Positions 16,362-24,660 of a stretch of DNA of 29,068 nucleotides are shown one piece after another; within the stretch, counting starts at the first letter, position 1, and each line of letters starts with the position of its first letter. Both the position numbers and the translations under genes were made by a program. Origin of the DNA: an uncultured Christensenellaceae bacterium. Its GTDB lineage: Bacteria; Bacillota; Clostridia; Christensenellales; Pumilibacteraceae. Location of the stretch: the NCBI GenBank assembly GCA_910587455.1, contig CAJULK010000019.1, forward strand, positions 1-29,068, given 5' to 3'. Under the pieces are notes generated by a model that was not told the DNA's origin, ran no database searches, and saw nothing but the letters and a program-made list of their open reading frames with translations.

Positions 16362-17990
16362 TTAATGCTTGAAGTGTCTGTCGCCCACGAACACCATGGC
16401 GATGCCCGCCTTGTTCGCTGCTTTTACCGAATCTTCGTCCTTGATAGATCCGCCCGGCTGAATGATAGCCGTGATCCCCGCTTCCGCCGCGACCGCAACG
16501 CAGTCGTCGAACGGGAAAAACGCGTCCGACGCGAGAACCGAGCCTTTCGCCTCGTCGCCCGCGTGCTCGACAGCTTGCTTCGCCGCCCATATGCGGTTGG
16601 TCTGACCCATGCCGATTCCCGTCGTTCTGCCCTGCTTGCCTATGACGATCGCATTGGACTTGGTGTGCTTGACCACGCGCCAAGCGAACATCATCGCGTC
16701 GATCTCTTCTTTGGTGGGCATACGGTCCGTCACGACTCCGCAACCGTAAACGGTCTTGGTCTTGCCGCTTTGAAGGGTCGTATGCTCGACGGGCGCTTTA
16801 ACGGAAAACAGCTTCATATCCTCGTTCTTTACGAGCGTCTCGTCGTAGCGCTGAACCAACAGTCCGCCGTACACCTTTTTCATATCGAACGCCGTATCTT
16901 CTCTCTTTGCCGCGATGTCGTCGATCTGCAAAAGTCTGATATTCTTTTTGCTCTCGAGTATCTCGAGCGCTTCGTCGGTGTACCCGGACGCCATGACTAT
17001 TTCGATGAATATTTTATTTATTTCGGCCGCAGTCGCCGCGTCCACCGTGCCGTTTATTGCGAGTATGCCGCCGAATACCGATACGGGGTCGGAATTGTAC
17101 GCGCGCATGTACGCTTCGTGCACGTCTTTTCCCGTGCCCACTCCGCACGGATTGGCGTGCTTGCAAGCGACCACCGCGGGCATGCCGTCGAACTCTTTCA
17201 AAAGCTCGAGCGCGCCGTTCGCGTCGTTGATATTGTTATAGGACAGCTCTTTGCCCCACAGCTGTTTCGCCGACGACAGCGAACCTTTGCGGATCACGGG
17301 TTCGTTGTAAAATACCGCGCCCTGCTGCGGGTTTTCGCCGTAACGAAGTTCCTGCGCCTTGTCGTAAGCAAAAGTTATATGCTCGGGGAACTCTATGCCG
17401 AGAAGTTTGCGCATATAGTCGGATATGAGCGAATCGTACGCCGCCGTGTGGCGGTACACTTTATACGACAGTCCGAGCCTGAACGTTTCGTCGTCCGTTT
17501 TGTTCTTTATGCGCTCGACGACTTCTGCATAGTCGGCAGGCTCGCACACCACGATGACGTCGCGGTAGTTCTTAGCCGCGCTTCTCAGCATGGTAGGTCC
17601 GCCGATATCTATATTCTCTATGGCTTCTTCGAGCTTGACGTTCGGTTTTTGTATGGTCTGCTTAAACGGATAGAGATTGACCGCAACGAGATCTATCGTA
17701 TTGTATCCCATTTCCGCAAGGCTCTTCATATGCTCGGCATCGTCGCGCCGCGCGAGAAGTCCCGCATGCACCGCGGGATGAAGCGTCTTTACCCTGCCGT
17801 CGAGACACTCGCGGAACCCCGTAACGTCCGATATGGATATAGCTTTTACGCCGCTGTCCACAAGCGTTTTCAGCGTACCGCCGGTAGACACTATTTCGTA
17901 GCCGAGTTCTTCGAGCCGTTTGCAAAACTCCACGACGCCCGTCTTGTCGCTGACGCTTACGAGCGCGCGCTTTTTGATTGCTTTTGCCAT
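16362..17990 (-). CDS. purH: Bifunctional AICAR transformylase / IMP cyclohydrolase
   Basis: A 542-residue enzyme for the last two steps of IMP synthesis. The N-terminal MGS-like cyclohydrolase domain (about 1-200) has ALVSVSDKTG, IVSTGGT, GRVKTLHPAVHAGLLARR and NIDIGGPTMLRSAAKN. The C-terminal transformylase has LRYGENPQQ and KHANPCGVG, which carries the Lys-His pair used in catalysis. AFFPFDDCV and QPGGSIKDE follow, and the chain ends FVGDRHFKH. Length and order are normal. GGAG lies nine bases before the ATG. It follows the unrecognised 102-residue gene by 55 bases. Confidence 0.97.
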   Translation of the reverse strand: MAKAIKKRALVSVSDKTGVVEFCKRLEELGYEIVSTGGTLKTLVDSGVKAISISDVTGFRECLDGRVKTLHPAVHAGLLARRDDAEHMKSLAEMGYNTIDLVAVNLYPFKQTIQKPNVKLEEAIENIDIGGPTMLRSAAKNYRDVIVVCEPADYAEVVERIKNKTDDETFRLGLSYKVYRHTAAYDSLISDYMRKLLGIEFPEHITFAYDKAQELRYGENPQQGAVFYNEPVIRKGSLSSAKQLWGKELSYNNINDANGALELLKEFDGMPAVVACKHANPCGVGTGKDVHEAYMRAYNSDPVSVFGGILAINGTVDAATAAEINKIFIEIVMASGYTDEALEILESKKNIRLLQIDDIAAKREDTAFDMKKVYGGLLVQRYDETLVKNEDMKLFSVKAPVEHTTLQSGKTKTVYGCGVVTDRMPTKEEIDAMMFAWRVVKHTKSNAIVIGKQGRTTGIGMGQTNRIWAAKQAVEHAGDEAKGSVLASDAFFPFDDCVAVAAEAGITAIIQPGGSIKDEDSVKAANKAGIAMVFVGDRHFKH

Positions 17991-18045
17991 TTTATCTTTC
18001 TCCGTTTATTTATTTTAATTGTTATGCGGCGATAGCACGCCGATA

Positions 18046-18354
18046 TTAACCTATCATGCGGAAATACTCGATAACGTTTTTTCCGCCTTTTACGGTCAAA
18101 GAAAACTCTCTGCCGTTATTCGCAAAGCACACCGTCTTTTTGAACAATCCGCTTTTGACCGTGAGATCGCACAGCCGGTCTATGCTGTCGCGCATTATTT
18201 TTTGTCCGTCCGCCGCAGCGAGCGTTACAAGCTCGCCGTTTATGCACAATGCGTATTCGGCGCCGTCCGCGTCCGTCGCGGCAGCGATCAGACGTTCGTC
18301 GTCGATATATCCGTTTGCCGCAAGCTTTTCGATAAGTTCTTCTGTTATTTTCAT
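18046..18354 (-). CDS. Unrecognised 102-residue protein inside the purine operon
   Basis: I do not recognise this protein. It begins MKITEELIEKLAANGYIDDE, has a central segment EYALCINGELVTLAAADGQ and ends FSLTVKGGKNVIEYFRMIG. It is acidic to neutral and soluble, with an N-terminal helix followed by predicted strands; there is no signal peptide, membrane segment or Cys pair. AGGTG lies eight bases before the ATG. It sits 18 bases after purN and 55 bases before purH on the same strand, so it is co-transcribed with purine genes. Amino acid composition resembles its neighbours, so it is a believable real gene. A small beta-rich binding or regulatory domain is a guess from the strand pattern only. 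Confidence 0.75.
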   Translation of the reverse strand: MKITEELIEKLAANGYIDDERLIAAATDADGAEYALCINGELVTLAAADGQKIMRDSIDRLCDLTVKSGLFKKTVCFANNGREFSLTVKGGKNVIEYFRMIG

Positions 18355-18372
18355 TACTTTACACCTGTTGTT

Positions 18373-18963
18373 TTACGCGTCTTTCGCGCAAAGAAGAGAA
18401 ACGGCTTCGACCAACAGCGGGTGCTCTATATCTTCGAGAATACGCTTTTGAAGCGTTTCGGGAGTGTCGGTCGGCAGCACGTCGAGCGCGCGCTGAATAA
18501 TGATCTCGCCCGTATCCGTTTCGCGGTCTACGTAATGAACGGTTGCGCCGCTCTTTTTTTCGCCAGCCGCAATGACCGCGTTATGCACGTTCATTCCGTA
18601 CATACCTTTGCCGCCGAACTTTGGCAACAGCGCGGGATGAATATTTATCATTCTGCCGTCGTATTTTTCGAAAAGCGGTTCCGTAACGATCCCGAGATAT
18701 CCCGCGAGCACCACAAGCTCCGCGCCGTACTCTTGCAAGATCTCAACCACTTTTTTGTCGCGTTCCACGTCTGACGCGAAGTCGGATTTTTTGCACACGA
18801 AGCAGTCTATCCCCGCTTTTTTCGCGCGTTCCCTGCCGTAAGCATTGGGATTGCTCGTTATAGAAACGACTATCTCGCCGTCGAATAAGCCCTGTGCCTG
18901 TCCGTCGATAAGCGCCTGAAAATCGGTGCCGCCGCCCGAGAACATGACAGCTATTTTTTTCAT
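18373..18963 (-). CDS. purN: Phosphoribosylglycinamide formyltransferase (GAR transformylase)
   Basis: A 196-residue folate-dependent formyltransferase for step 3 of IMP synthesis, using 10-formyl-tetrahydrofolate. It shows VMFSGGGTDFQALID near the N-terminus, ITSNPNAYGRERA, and the catalytic segment INIHPALLPKFGGKGMYG with the Asn and His of the active site. The downstream HYVDRETDTGEIIIQ carries the catalytic Asp. The ATG overlaps the purM stop by four bases (ATGA), so translation is coupled to purM; GAGGG lies nine bases upstream. Confidence 0.96.
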   Translation of the reverse strand: MKKIAVMFSGGGTDFQALIDGQAQGLFDGEIVVSITSNPNAYGRERAKKAGIDCFVCKKSDFASDVERDKKVVEILQEYGAELVVLAGYLGIVTEPLFEKYDGRMINIHPALLPKFGGKGMYGMNVHNAVIAAGEKKSGATVHYVDRETDTGEIIIQRALDVLPTDTPETLQKRILEDIEHPLLVEAVSLLCAKDA

Positions 18964-19976
18964 AACGCGACGCCCTCGCCGCCTACCGTTTCGCCTATTA
19001 TGTACGCCTTTTCGCCGAGCGCGTTGCAGCGCGCGACGAAACTGTCGGCGATGTCGGGTTTTACAGCCGCAACCATACCGATACCCATGTTGAACGTATT
19101 GTAAAGTTCTCTGTCCTCAAGCCCCGATTTTTGCGCGAGAAGCTCGAAGATGTCGGGACGCGGGAACGACTTGATATCCACCTTGCAGCCAACGCCGTGC
19201 GGGAAAATTCTCGGAATGTTCTCTATGAATCCGCCGCCAGTTATATTGGCAAGCCCGAGAATTTCGAACTCGCCCGCGAGTTTGAGCACGCTTTGAACAT
19301 AGATATGCGTAGGCGTAAGTATTTTGCCGAGCAGCGAGCCGCCGAGCGTCGTGTCAGCCTCCAGCTTTTCGACATCCTCGCCGAGAAGCCGACGCACGAG
19401 CGAAAAACCGTTGGAATGAAGCCCGCTCGAGGCAAGCCCGACCAGCGCGCAGCCCGGAGTTATAGTCGAGCCGTTGATTATTTTGTCGCGCTTGACGATT
19501 CCCACCGAAAATCCGGCGAGGTCGTATTCGCCCGTACCGTACATGGACGGCATTTCCGCCGTTTCGCCGCCTACGAGCGCGCAGCCCGCCTGTTTGCAGC
19601 CCTCAGCCACGCCCTTGACGACGTCCGCAACCACATCGGGGTTTATACGCCCCGTAGCGATATAGTCCAAAAACAACAGCGGTTTTGCGCCCTGACATAC
19701 GATATCGTTTACACACATAGCCACGCAGTCGATACCGACCGTGTCGTTATGTCCCGAAAGAAAAGCGTATTTGAGCTTTGTGCCCACGCCGTCCGTGCCC
19801 GCCACGAGCACATCGCCGTTTTCGCCGTCGAGCGAGTAGAATCCGCCGAAACTGCCCAGACCCTGCAAAACGTTTTTATTGAATGTAGACGCCGCATGGG
19901 ATTTTATCTTGTCTACGACCGCGTATCCGCGCGTAACGTCTACGCCCGCATCGCTGTAAGTTATCTTTTTTGCCAT
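18960..19976 (-). CDS. purM: Phosphoribosylformylglycinamidine cyclo-ligase (AIR synthetase)
   Basis: A 338-residue ATP-dependent enzyme that closes the imidazole ring from FGAM to AIR, step 5. Diagnostic segments are ITYSDAGVDVTRGY at the start, AGTDGVGTKLK, VAMCVNDIVCQGAKPLLFLDY, LVGGETAEMP, LASSGLHSNGFSLVR and NITGGGFIENIPRI. The start at ATG 19976 is fixed by GGAGG immediately upstream; an in-frame ATG eight codons earlier has no ribosome site. It follows purC after 98 bases that include a stem-loop, the longest gap in the operon and the place where purF often sits. Confidence 0.96.
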   Translation of the reverse strand: MAKKITYSDAGVDVTRGYAVVDKIKSHAASTFNKNVLQGLGSFGGFYSLDGENGDVLVAGTDGVGTKLKYAFLSGHNDTVGIDCVAMCVNDIVCQGAKPLLFLDYIATGRINPDVVADVVKGVAEGCKQAGCALVGGETAEMPSMYGTGEYDLAGFSVGIVKRDKIINGSTITPGCALVGLASSGLHSNGFSLVRRLLGEDVEKLEADTTLGGSLLGKILTPTHIYVQSVLKLAGEFEILGLANITGGGFIENIPRIFPHGVGCKVDIKSFPRPDIFELLAQKSGLEDRELYNTFNMGIGMVAAVKPDIADSFVARCNALGEKAYIIGETVGGEGVAL

Positions 19977-20037
19977 GATTCCTCCGTTGGCGTTTTGCAC
20001 GACCGTACTATATCGACAATGCGCAAAACAAAGTTAA

Positions 20038-20066
20038 TGCGCGTACCCTAAAATACGGCACGCGCA
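20038..20066. other. Stem-loop between purC and purM
   Basis: TGCGCGTACC (20038-20047) pairs with GGCACGCGCA (20057-20066), with one mismatch that becomes a G-U pair in one strand's RNA and a nine-base loop. On the plus strand a T-rich stretch follows, so it could stop transcription running against the operon. On the minus strand no T-run follows, so within the purine mRNA it more likely affects stability or partial attenuation. Confidence 0.5.
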
Positions 20067-20074
20067 CGTTTTTA

Positions 20075-20788
20075 TTATTTTAAGCCTATGCGGCGCATCA
20101 TTTCGTGGTATGCGCCTTCGACCCCGCCCATGTCGCGGCGGAAACGGTCCTTATCGAGTTTTTCTTTGGTTTTGCTGTCCCAGAACCTGCACGTATCGGG
20201 ACTGATCTCGTCGGCGAGTATAATCTTCCCGCGGTATCTGCCGAACTCTATCTTAAAGTCTACGAGATCCACGCCGACGCCAGCGAAAAATTCTTTGAGC
20301 ACGTCGTTGACTTTGCGCGCAATGCGTTCTATCTCGGCAAGCTCTTTCTCGGTAGCCCAGCCGAACGCGAGCGCGTGGTCGGCATTGACCATAGGATCGC
20401 CCAGCTCGTCCGATTTGTAATACAGTTCGAGTATGGGCATTGAAGGGATATCTCCCTCCGGCCGTCCCGTGCGCTTGCTCAAAGAACCCGCTACGACGTT
20501 TCGCATAATAACTTCGAGCGGAACTATCTCGACTCTCTTTACGAGCGTGCGTCGCTCCGAAAGTTCATTTACGAAATGCGTCTCTATGCCGTGCTTTTCG
20601 AGCATCTGCATGAGATAATTGCTCATGCGGTTGTTTATCACGCCTTTGCCGACGATAGTACCCTTTTTGAGCCCGTTGAACGCCGTCGCATCGTCTTTGT
20701 AATCGACGATGACGAGATCTTTATCTGCGGTGGCATACACCTTTTTGGCTTTGCCCTCGTAAAGCTGTTCCTTTTGTTCGATATCCAT
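20075..20788 (-). CDS. purC: Phosphoribosylaminoimidazole-succinocarboxamide synthase (SAICAR synthetase)
   Basis: A 237-residue enzyme that ligates CAIR with aspartate using ATP, step 7. It has LYEGKAKKVY at the N-terminus, DDATAFNG, VIMRNVVAGSLSKR, LVDFKIEFGR and the signature DEISPDTCRFWD near the C-terminus. Length is normal for bacteria. AAGGAG eight bases before ATG 20788 supports the start. The gap to purE is 27 bases. Confidence 0.97.
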   Translation of the reverse strand: MDIEQKEQLYEGKAKKVYATADKDLVIVDYKDDATAFNGLKKGTIVGKGVINNRMSNYLMQMLEKHGIETHFVNELSERRTLVKRVEIVPLEVIMRNVVAGSLSKRTGRPEGDIPSMPILELYYKSDELGDPMVNADHALAFGWATEKELAEIERIARKVNDVLKEFFAGVGVDLVDFKIEFGRYRGKIILADEISPDTCRFWDSKTKEKLDKDRFRRDMGGVEGAYHEMMRRIGLK

Positions 20789-20815
20789 TATGTAAACTCC
20801 TTAAAGGTTTTAGGA

Positions 20816-21304
20816 TCAAATCTGCGAGCTTACCGCTTCGTCGTCGGCAAGCGTTTTCGCGCGCATGTCGGCTACGTACGCCTTGTACTTTTCGGTAAGC
20901 GCTTTATCGCCCGCGGCAAGCATGCGCACGCAAAACAGCCCCGCATTCGCCCCCGCGTTTACACCCATGACGGCGACGGGCACGCCGCTCGGCATGGGAA
21001 GTATGCTGAGCACGCTGTCCAGCCCGTCGAGAAACGACGTCGATACGGGCAGCGCCACGACGGGCAGCGTAGTTGCGGCGGCGAGCACTCCGCCGAGGTG
21101 CGCCGCCTTCCCCGCCACAGCTATTATAGCGCCGTAGCCGTTATCCGCAGCGCCTGCGGCAAACGCCATGGCTTCGTCGGGCGTGCGGTGAGCGCTGAGA
21201 ACGCGCACGGTATACGGCACGCCGAACTGTTTTAAGACCTCGACGGCGGGCTTCGCCTTGTCGAGATCGCTCTTTGAACCCATGACTATCGCTACGGAAC
21301 GCAT
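20816..21304 (-). CDS. purE: N5-carboxyaminoimidazole ribonucleotide mutase
   Basis: A 162-residue enzyme that rearranges N5-CAIR to CAIR, step 6. Motifs are VAIVMGSKSDL, VLSAHRTPDEA, AVAGKAAHLGG and MPSGVPVAVMGVNAGANAGL. Most bacterial PurE are class I and work with PurK; no purK lies in this window, and the class cannot be fixed by eye. It is the first gene of the operon, with GAGGT six bases before the ATG and a strong promoter close upstream. Confidence 0.95.
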   Translation of the reverse strand: MRSVAIVMGSKSDLDKAKPAVEVLKQFGVPYTVRVLSAHRTPDEAMAFAAGAADNGYGAIIAVAGKAAHLGGVLAAATTLPVVALPVSTSFLDGLDSVLSILPMPSGVPVAVMGVNAGANAGLFCVRMLAAGDKALTEKYKAYVADMRAKTLADDEAVSSQI

Positions 21305-21334
21305 TACATTACCTCGTCTGTTCTTTTCCGTTTA

Positions 21335-21363
21335 ATTATATCACGCGCCGAAATTATAGTCAA
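21335..21363 (-). promoter_or_regulatory. Promoter of the purine operon
   Basis: On the minus strand TTGACT (21358-21363), a 17-base spacer and a perfect TATAAT (21335-21340). Transcription would start near 21328 and leave a leader of only about 24 bases, too short for a purine riboswitch. The 15 bases ATAGTCAAACGAATT (21356-21370) around the -35 recur exactly at the LRR promoter (27838-27852). Confidence 0.85.
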
Positions 21364-21417
21364 ACGAATTAACGCCATTGCCGAACGCTTGTTGAGATCG
21401 CCGGAACGCTTCCGCAG

Positions 21418-23973
21418 CTAACGGACAGGCGTCGATTTTTTTACGATCTTATAACCGTGAGCTTTGAGAAAATCGTAAAGCTCGTCCATGATCTGATAGT
21501 CGTAACGCACGACGTCCGCGTCCGACTCTTTCTTGTGTCCGCACCCGACCACGATCTTGCGAAACTCGTCGAGCGCGGAAAAGGTGGTTATATTGCCGTG
21601 CCGCCGCATTTTGTAATTTTTGCCGTCGGTGTAGTCTTCCTTATAATAAAGTTTTCCGTCACCGCCCACTTTGGCGATTTTGCCCTTTTCTTCTTTAATC
21701 TTCTTTATGGGCGCGGGAACCATGCCTTTGCTTATCATGTACGCGTTCCAGCGTTGATGCTCGAGCACCGCAAGCGAGCGGCGAAGCGTTCCCGTTTTGT
21801 ATTCCCGAGGAAATTCCGAATCGCCCGACTCGTTTGTGTCAAACGGATATTTTATATCGGCACGCTCCTCTATCCATACTTCGTAAGCGCTTTTTCCGTC
21901 CGTCGCCGCAGCCTTATCGGATATGCCTTTTTGCGAAACGGTTTCTTTATCGCGGTCGCCATCCCCCGCTCGGGACTTCGCCGCTCTGTATATCCCGTCG
22001 TCCTTGGCATAAACTTTTTCATACCCGCCGCGATTTTCGAAAACGCTTTTCCGCTCGCTCTTTTCGTCGCAATAATCGTATCCGAACATGTTCAACTTGG
22101 ATCTGATATGCAAAACGGCATACAAATTGGAATCCCGTTCGATCTGCGTCTTTGCCTCATACCACTTCTTTCGCGCCGTTTTACTTGTTTCGAGCGCTTG
22201 CTTTTCGGGCTGATTTTTGAAATTGTATATATCGTTGCGCGCCAGCGCCATTTCGTAAAGTTTGGACGACTTTATTTTATGTATGTCGTATACCGTCCTT
22301 TTCTCGTCCGCTATAACGAAATACGGACGTTTAGCGCCGTCCGCGCCGCAGTTGAACCCGCACGTATTTTCGGAAACTTCGCCGTTTACGACTTTGACGA
22401 ATATTGTAAAATCCGCGCCCCATTCCGAACGTTTTTCCGCGAGTTTCTGCGCGAGATCTATATTTTCGAGATCGGTGCCGAAAGCAATAACCACGAAGTT
22501 CGCGTCGTTCGACGCCGCGCCGCCGTTCTTTATTCTTTTCAGTATGCTTTTATAAAACTCGCCGTTGTTTATATCGAGCTTTTCCGTAACTATTTCGTTT
22601 GCGGGAAAATACGACTTGGCTTTTTTGTCTTTGGCGTCAATGAGTTCCGAATCGGGCAGCGGCAAATAATCTTTGGCGTTCATACCGTCGCGTTCCCGCA
22701 TGTATCTGTAATAGTTGTGATTGAGATTCTTGTTGTGCACCTCGTCTTTGTCGTACACGTAATAATTGACGAGCTTGGGAATGGGGTCTTTATTGCTTTT
22801 GCCGGCGCACACGAACTGATTGCTCGCAACCGAAGTGAGAAGCGCTCTGCGGTTGAACTTGCCGAAACCGACAAGAAAAACGTTTATATTCACGCCGTCT
22901 TTCACAAGCGCGCGGCCGTAGTCTATTTGCTTTTCCGTCATAAACAGCGACAGCGGATAGCGGTCGATAAAGTCGATCGCCATCATTTCGTATCTGTTCT
23001 TGTATCTGATACAGCCGTAACCGTTGTCTACTATATCCAAATATATAGCCTCGTACGGTGCACTGCCGAATACGTACACTTCCAAATAATCGAAGCACCG
23101 CTCGCGCAGCGCAGGCTTCGCATATTTGAGTTTTTCCGCAAACGCACGGCAAAGCTCGATATTCTTTTCGTCGCTTTCGGTATTTATCACGACCGTTATA
23201 TGCTTGTTCCTGCCGAACAACGGTGCTGCCGCGCCTATGCTTTTCAGTATTCGGTCGATCATTTTGCCGTCGTCCTTTTTAGTATGCGCTATCTTATCGG
23301 CGTACAGCTTTACCCCGTCGCCGCCTATATCGCCCACAATCATTCTGCTTATTTTATTCTTTTTGACTCTTCCCGTCGCAACGGTCTCGCCCGCCGTTCG
23401 ATCCGCAGGCTTGTCCGCGCGACCGCCTTTATTCTTTTCTTTTATATTTTTGTCTGCGCCGGCGCTTTTATATATCTCGACGCTCGATTTGTTGTAGCCG
23501 AAAATTATCAGCCTGTCCCTGCGCGTAATAAACGAACAAAACCTTTTGCGGTATTCCCAAAGCCGCTGCCCCAATAAAGACAGCGTGAACATAAGCGCGT
23601 TGAGCACTACAAACACGTAACACACGTACAGAACGCACCTGTAATACGTATTCGCGTCTGCCAAACCGACTATGACTTCGCTGTCGAATTTCAAGACCAC
23701 AAGCCCTATGACTTCCGTCACGGCAACGAAAATATTCGTTATCACGGACGTCGCGTTTATTTCGGTTTTCGCTCCGTACAAAGCGCCCACGCAATACAGA
23801 GGTATAGCCGCCAAAAATACGAGCGCGCACTGACCCTTTTTGAATCCGCGCACATAGTCTATGCGCGCGGCGCGCGACCCGCAAAACGAAAACCGAACGA
23901 TAACGTAGATAAGGATCGCGGCGAACAGTACCAAACTGAAAGTAGTGACCCCGATTATATCGCTGCTGCTCAT
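21418..23973 (-). CDS. Membrane protein with Rossmann-like segments and C-terminal RyR-like domain
   Basis: An 851-residue protein with no close family name I can give. Residues 7-30, 48-68, about 76-96 and 112-136 are hydrophobic and look like membrane helices; no potassium-channel filter is visible. A basic stretch (RKRFCSFITRRDR) suggests a cytosolic C-terminus. RLIIFGYNKSSVEIY (154-168) looks like the first strand-helix of a TrkA-N/RCK-like Rossmann fold, followed by a charged insert (about 173-212). A second such element is VFLVGFGKFNRRALL (365-379), and a third strand-helix is FVVIAFGTDLENIDLAQKL (493-511). The C-terminus matches the RyR repeat pattern: LAVLEHQRWNAYMISKG (734-750), RRHGNITTFSALDEF, then YDYQIMDELYDFLKAHGY (824-841). 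A ligand-sensing membrane effector or channel regulator is inferred. The ATG overlaps the YbjN-like stop by four bases. Confidence 0.75.
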   Translation of the reverse strand: MSSSDIIGVTTFSLVLFAAILIYVIVRFSFCGSRAARIDYVRGFKKGQCALVFLAAIPLYCVGALYGAKTEINATSVITNIFVAVTEVIGLVVLKFDSEVIVGLADANTYYRCVLYVCYVFVVLNALMFTLSLLGQRLWEYRKRFCSFITRRDRLIIFGYNKSSVEIYKSAGADKNIKEKNKGGRADKPADRTAGETVATGRVKKNKISRMIVGDIGGDGVKLYADKIAHTKKDDGKMIDRILKSIGAAAPLFGRNKHITVVINTESDEKNIELCRAFAEKLKYAKPALRERCFDYLEVYVFGSAPYEAIYLDIVDNGYGCIRYKNRYEMMAIDFIDRYPLSLFMTEKQIDYGRALVKDGVNINVFLVGFGKFNRRALLTSVASNQFVCAGKSNKDPIPKLVNYYVYDKDEVHNKNLNHNYYRYMRERDGMNAKDYLPLPDSELIDAKDKKAKSYFPANEIVTEKLDINNGEFYKSILKRIKNGGAASNDANFVVIAFGTDLENIDLAQKLAEKRSEWGADFTIFVKVVNGEVSENTCGFNCGADGAKRPYFVIADEKRTVYDIHKIKSSKLYEMALARNDIYNFKNQPEKQALETSKTARKKWYEAKTQIERDSNLYAVLHIRSKLNMFGYDYCDEKSERKSVFENRGGYEKVYAKDDGIYRAAKSRAGDGDRDKETVSQKGISDKAAATDGKSAYEVWIEERADIKYPFDTNESGDSEFPREYKTGTLRRSLAVLEHQRWNAYMISKGMVPAPIKKIKEEKGKIAKVGGDGKLYYKEDYTDGKNYKMRRHGNITTFSALDEFRKIVVGCGHKKESDADVVRYDYQIMDELYDFLKAHGYKIVKKSTPVR

Positions 23974-24476
23974 ACCGCGGCGTCCCCCTTGATTATGTAG
24001 TCGTATATGTCGTCGGCGGCAATATCGTTGAGCGCCGCCACAGCGAACCTGTCGTTATACATATCTATAGTATTAAGCGCGACCGAAAGCATATGGTCGA
24101 ATATCTTTTTGTCTATATCGCCAGCCGCATAACTCGACGTGATCACAAACCTCATCCTGCCCGCGCGGTAATCGAAATCGAACCGCCCCTCGAACGTTAC
24201 CGAGTTGGCGGCGCAAACGCCGAGCGCAGCGTGAAACGTGCGGCTTTCGGGCACCGAAAACGGAAGATCGGACACTATTGCGAGCAACTCGCGCGACGGA
24301 TCTATCAAAAAAGTGAACGGCATCGGGAGATCGTTTCCTACCGCCGTAGAACTTACCGACAACGACTGCTCGTTTGCGGAATACGCTATACCCGCTTCGT
24401 CGAGAAGCCCCGTGAGAACGCCGTACATTTCCCTTGCCCTTGCCGTTGACCGTTCGCCCGACGAAACGTTTTTCAT
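23970..24476 (-). CDS. YbjN-like domain protein coupled to the RyR-like membrane protein
   Basis: A 168-residue soluble protein. The arrangement fits the YbjN family, whose fold resembles type III secretion chaperones: an N-terminal helix with REMYGVLTGLLDEAGIAY, a strand-rich middle (FTFLIDPSRELLAIVSDLPF, then FEGRFDFDYRAGRMRF), and a helical end with HMLSVALNTIDMYNDRFAVA. The family is called a sensory-transduction regulator but its biochemistry is poorly known. ATG 24476 is chosen because AAGGAAGG lies just upstream; an ATG six codons earlier has no such site. Its stop overlaps the ATG of the 851-residue protein (ATGA), so the two are made together and the small protein may be its partner or regulator. 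Confidence 0.7.
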   Translation of the reverse strand: MKNVSSGERSTARAREMYGVLTGLLDEAGIAYSANEQSLSVSSTAVGNDLPMPFTFLIDPSRELLAIVSDLPFSVPESRTFHAALGVCAANSVTFEGRFDFDYRAGRMRFVITSSYAAGDIDKKIFDHMLSVALNTIDMYNDRFAVAALNDIAADDIYDYIIKGDAAV

Positions 24477-24522
24477 ACAGTCCTTCCTTTGCATTTATAT
24501 ATTGCGAAATCGTTATACACAC

Positions 24523-24551
24523 AATATAACTTAATCGGACAAATTTGTCAA
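24523..24551 (-). promoter_or_regulatory. Promoter of the YbjN/RyR-like pair, with palindrome over the -35
   Basis: On the minus strand a perfect TTGACA (24546-24551), a 17-base spacer and TATATT (24523-24528). The leader is about 40 bases. A perfect 12-base palindrome GACAAATTTGTC (24538-24549) overlaps the -35 and could be a repressor site. Confidence 0.8.
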
Positions 24552-24660
24552 GCGCGAACGGTCGTACCGGCACTGCGGTCGCAGTAAGCGATCGACACTT
24601 CGAAAGCGCGCAAGTTAAAGCGCGATCGAGTACGGCTTGTATCATCACAGCTCGCGGCGA

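Noticed and set aside
16308..18035. Long open frame (575 codons) on the plus strand opposite purH
   Set aside because: Antisense shadow: the minus strand carries a complete PurH with all motifs. The frame has a composition full of Arg and His and no domain, and arises from codon bias.
21305..21334. Purine riboswitch upstream of purE
   Set aside because: The leader predicted from the promoter is only about 24 bases and shows no aptamer-like pairing.
21400..21412. Short hairpin between the RyR-like gene and purE as terminator
   Set aside because: Five-base stem with no following T-run; not enough to call.
21457..23577. 706-codon plus-strand open frame opposite the RyR-like gene
   Set aside because: No ribosome site, no recognisable domain, and Arg/Val/Phe-heavy composition typical of antisense frames in this genome; the minus-strand gene has overlap coupling and domain motifs.
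21466..23973. Potassium channel function for the 851-residue protein
   Set aside because: The helix pattern and Rossmann units recall channels with RCK domains, but no TVGYG-like selectivity filter is visible between the helices.
24572..24585. Hairpin ACTGCGGTCGCAGT as terminator of the LRR operon
   Set aside because: Two-base loop as written and no T-run on the minus strand; kept only as a note that no clear terminator separates the LRR genes from the YbjN/RyR-like pair.
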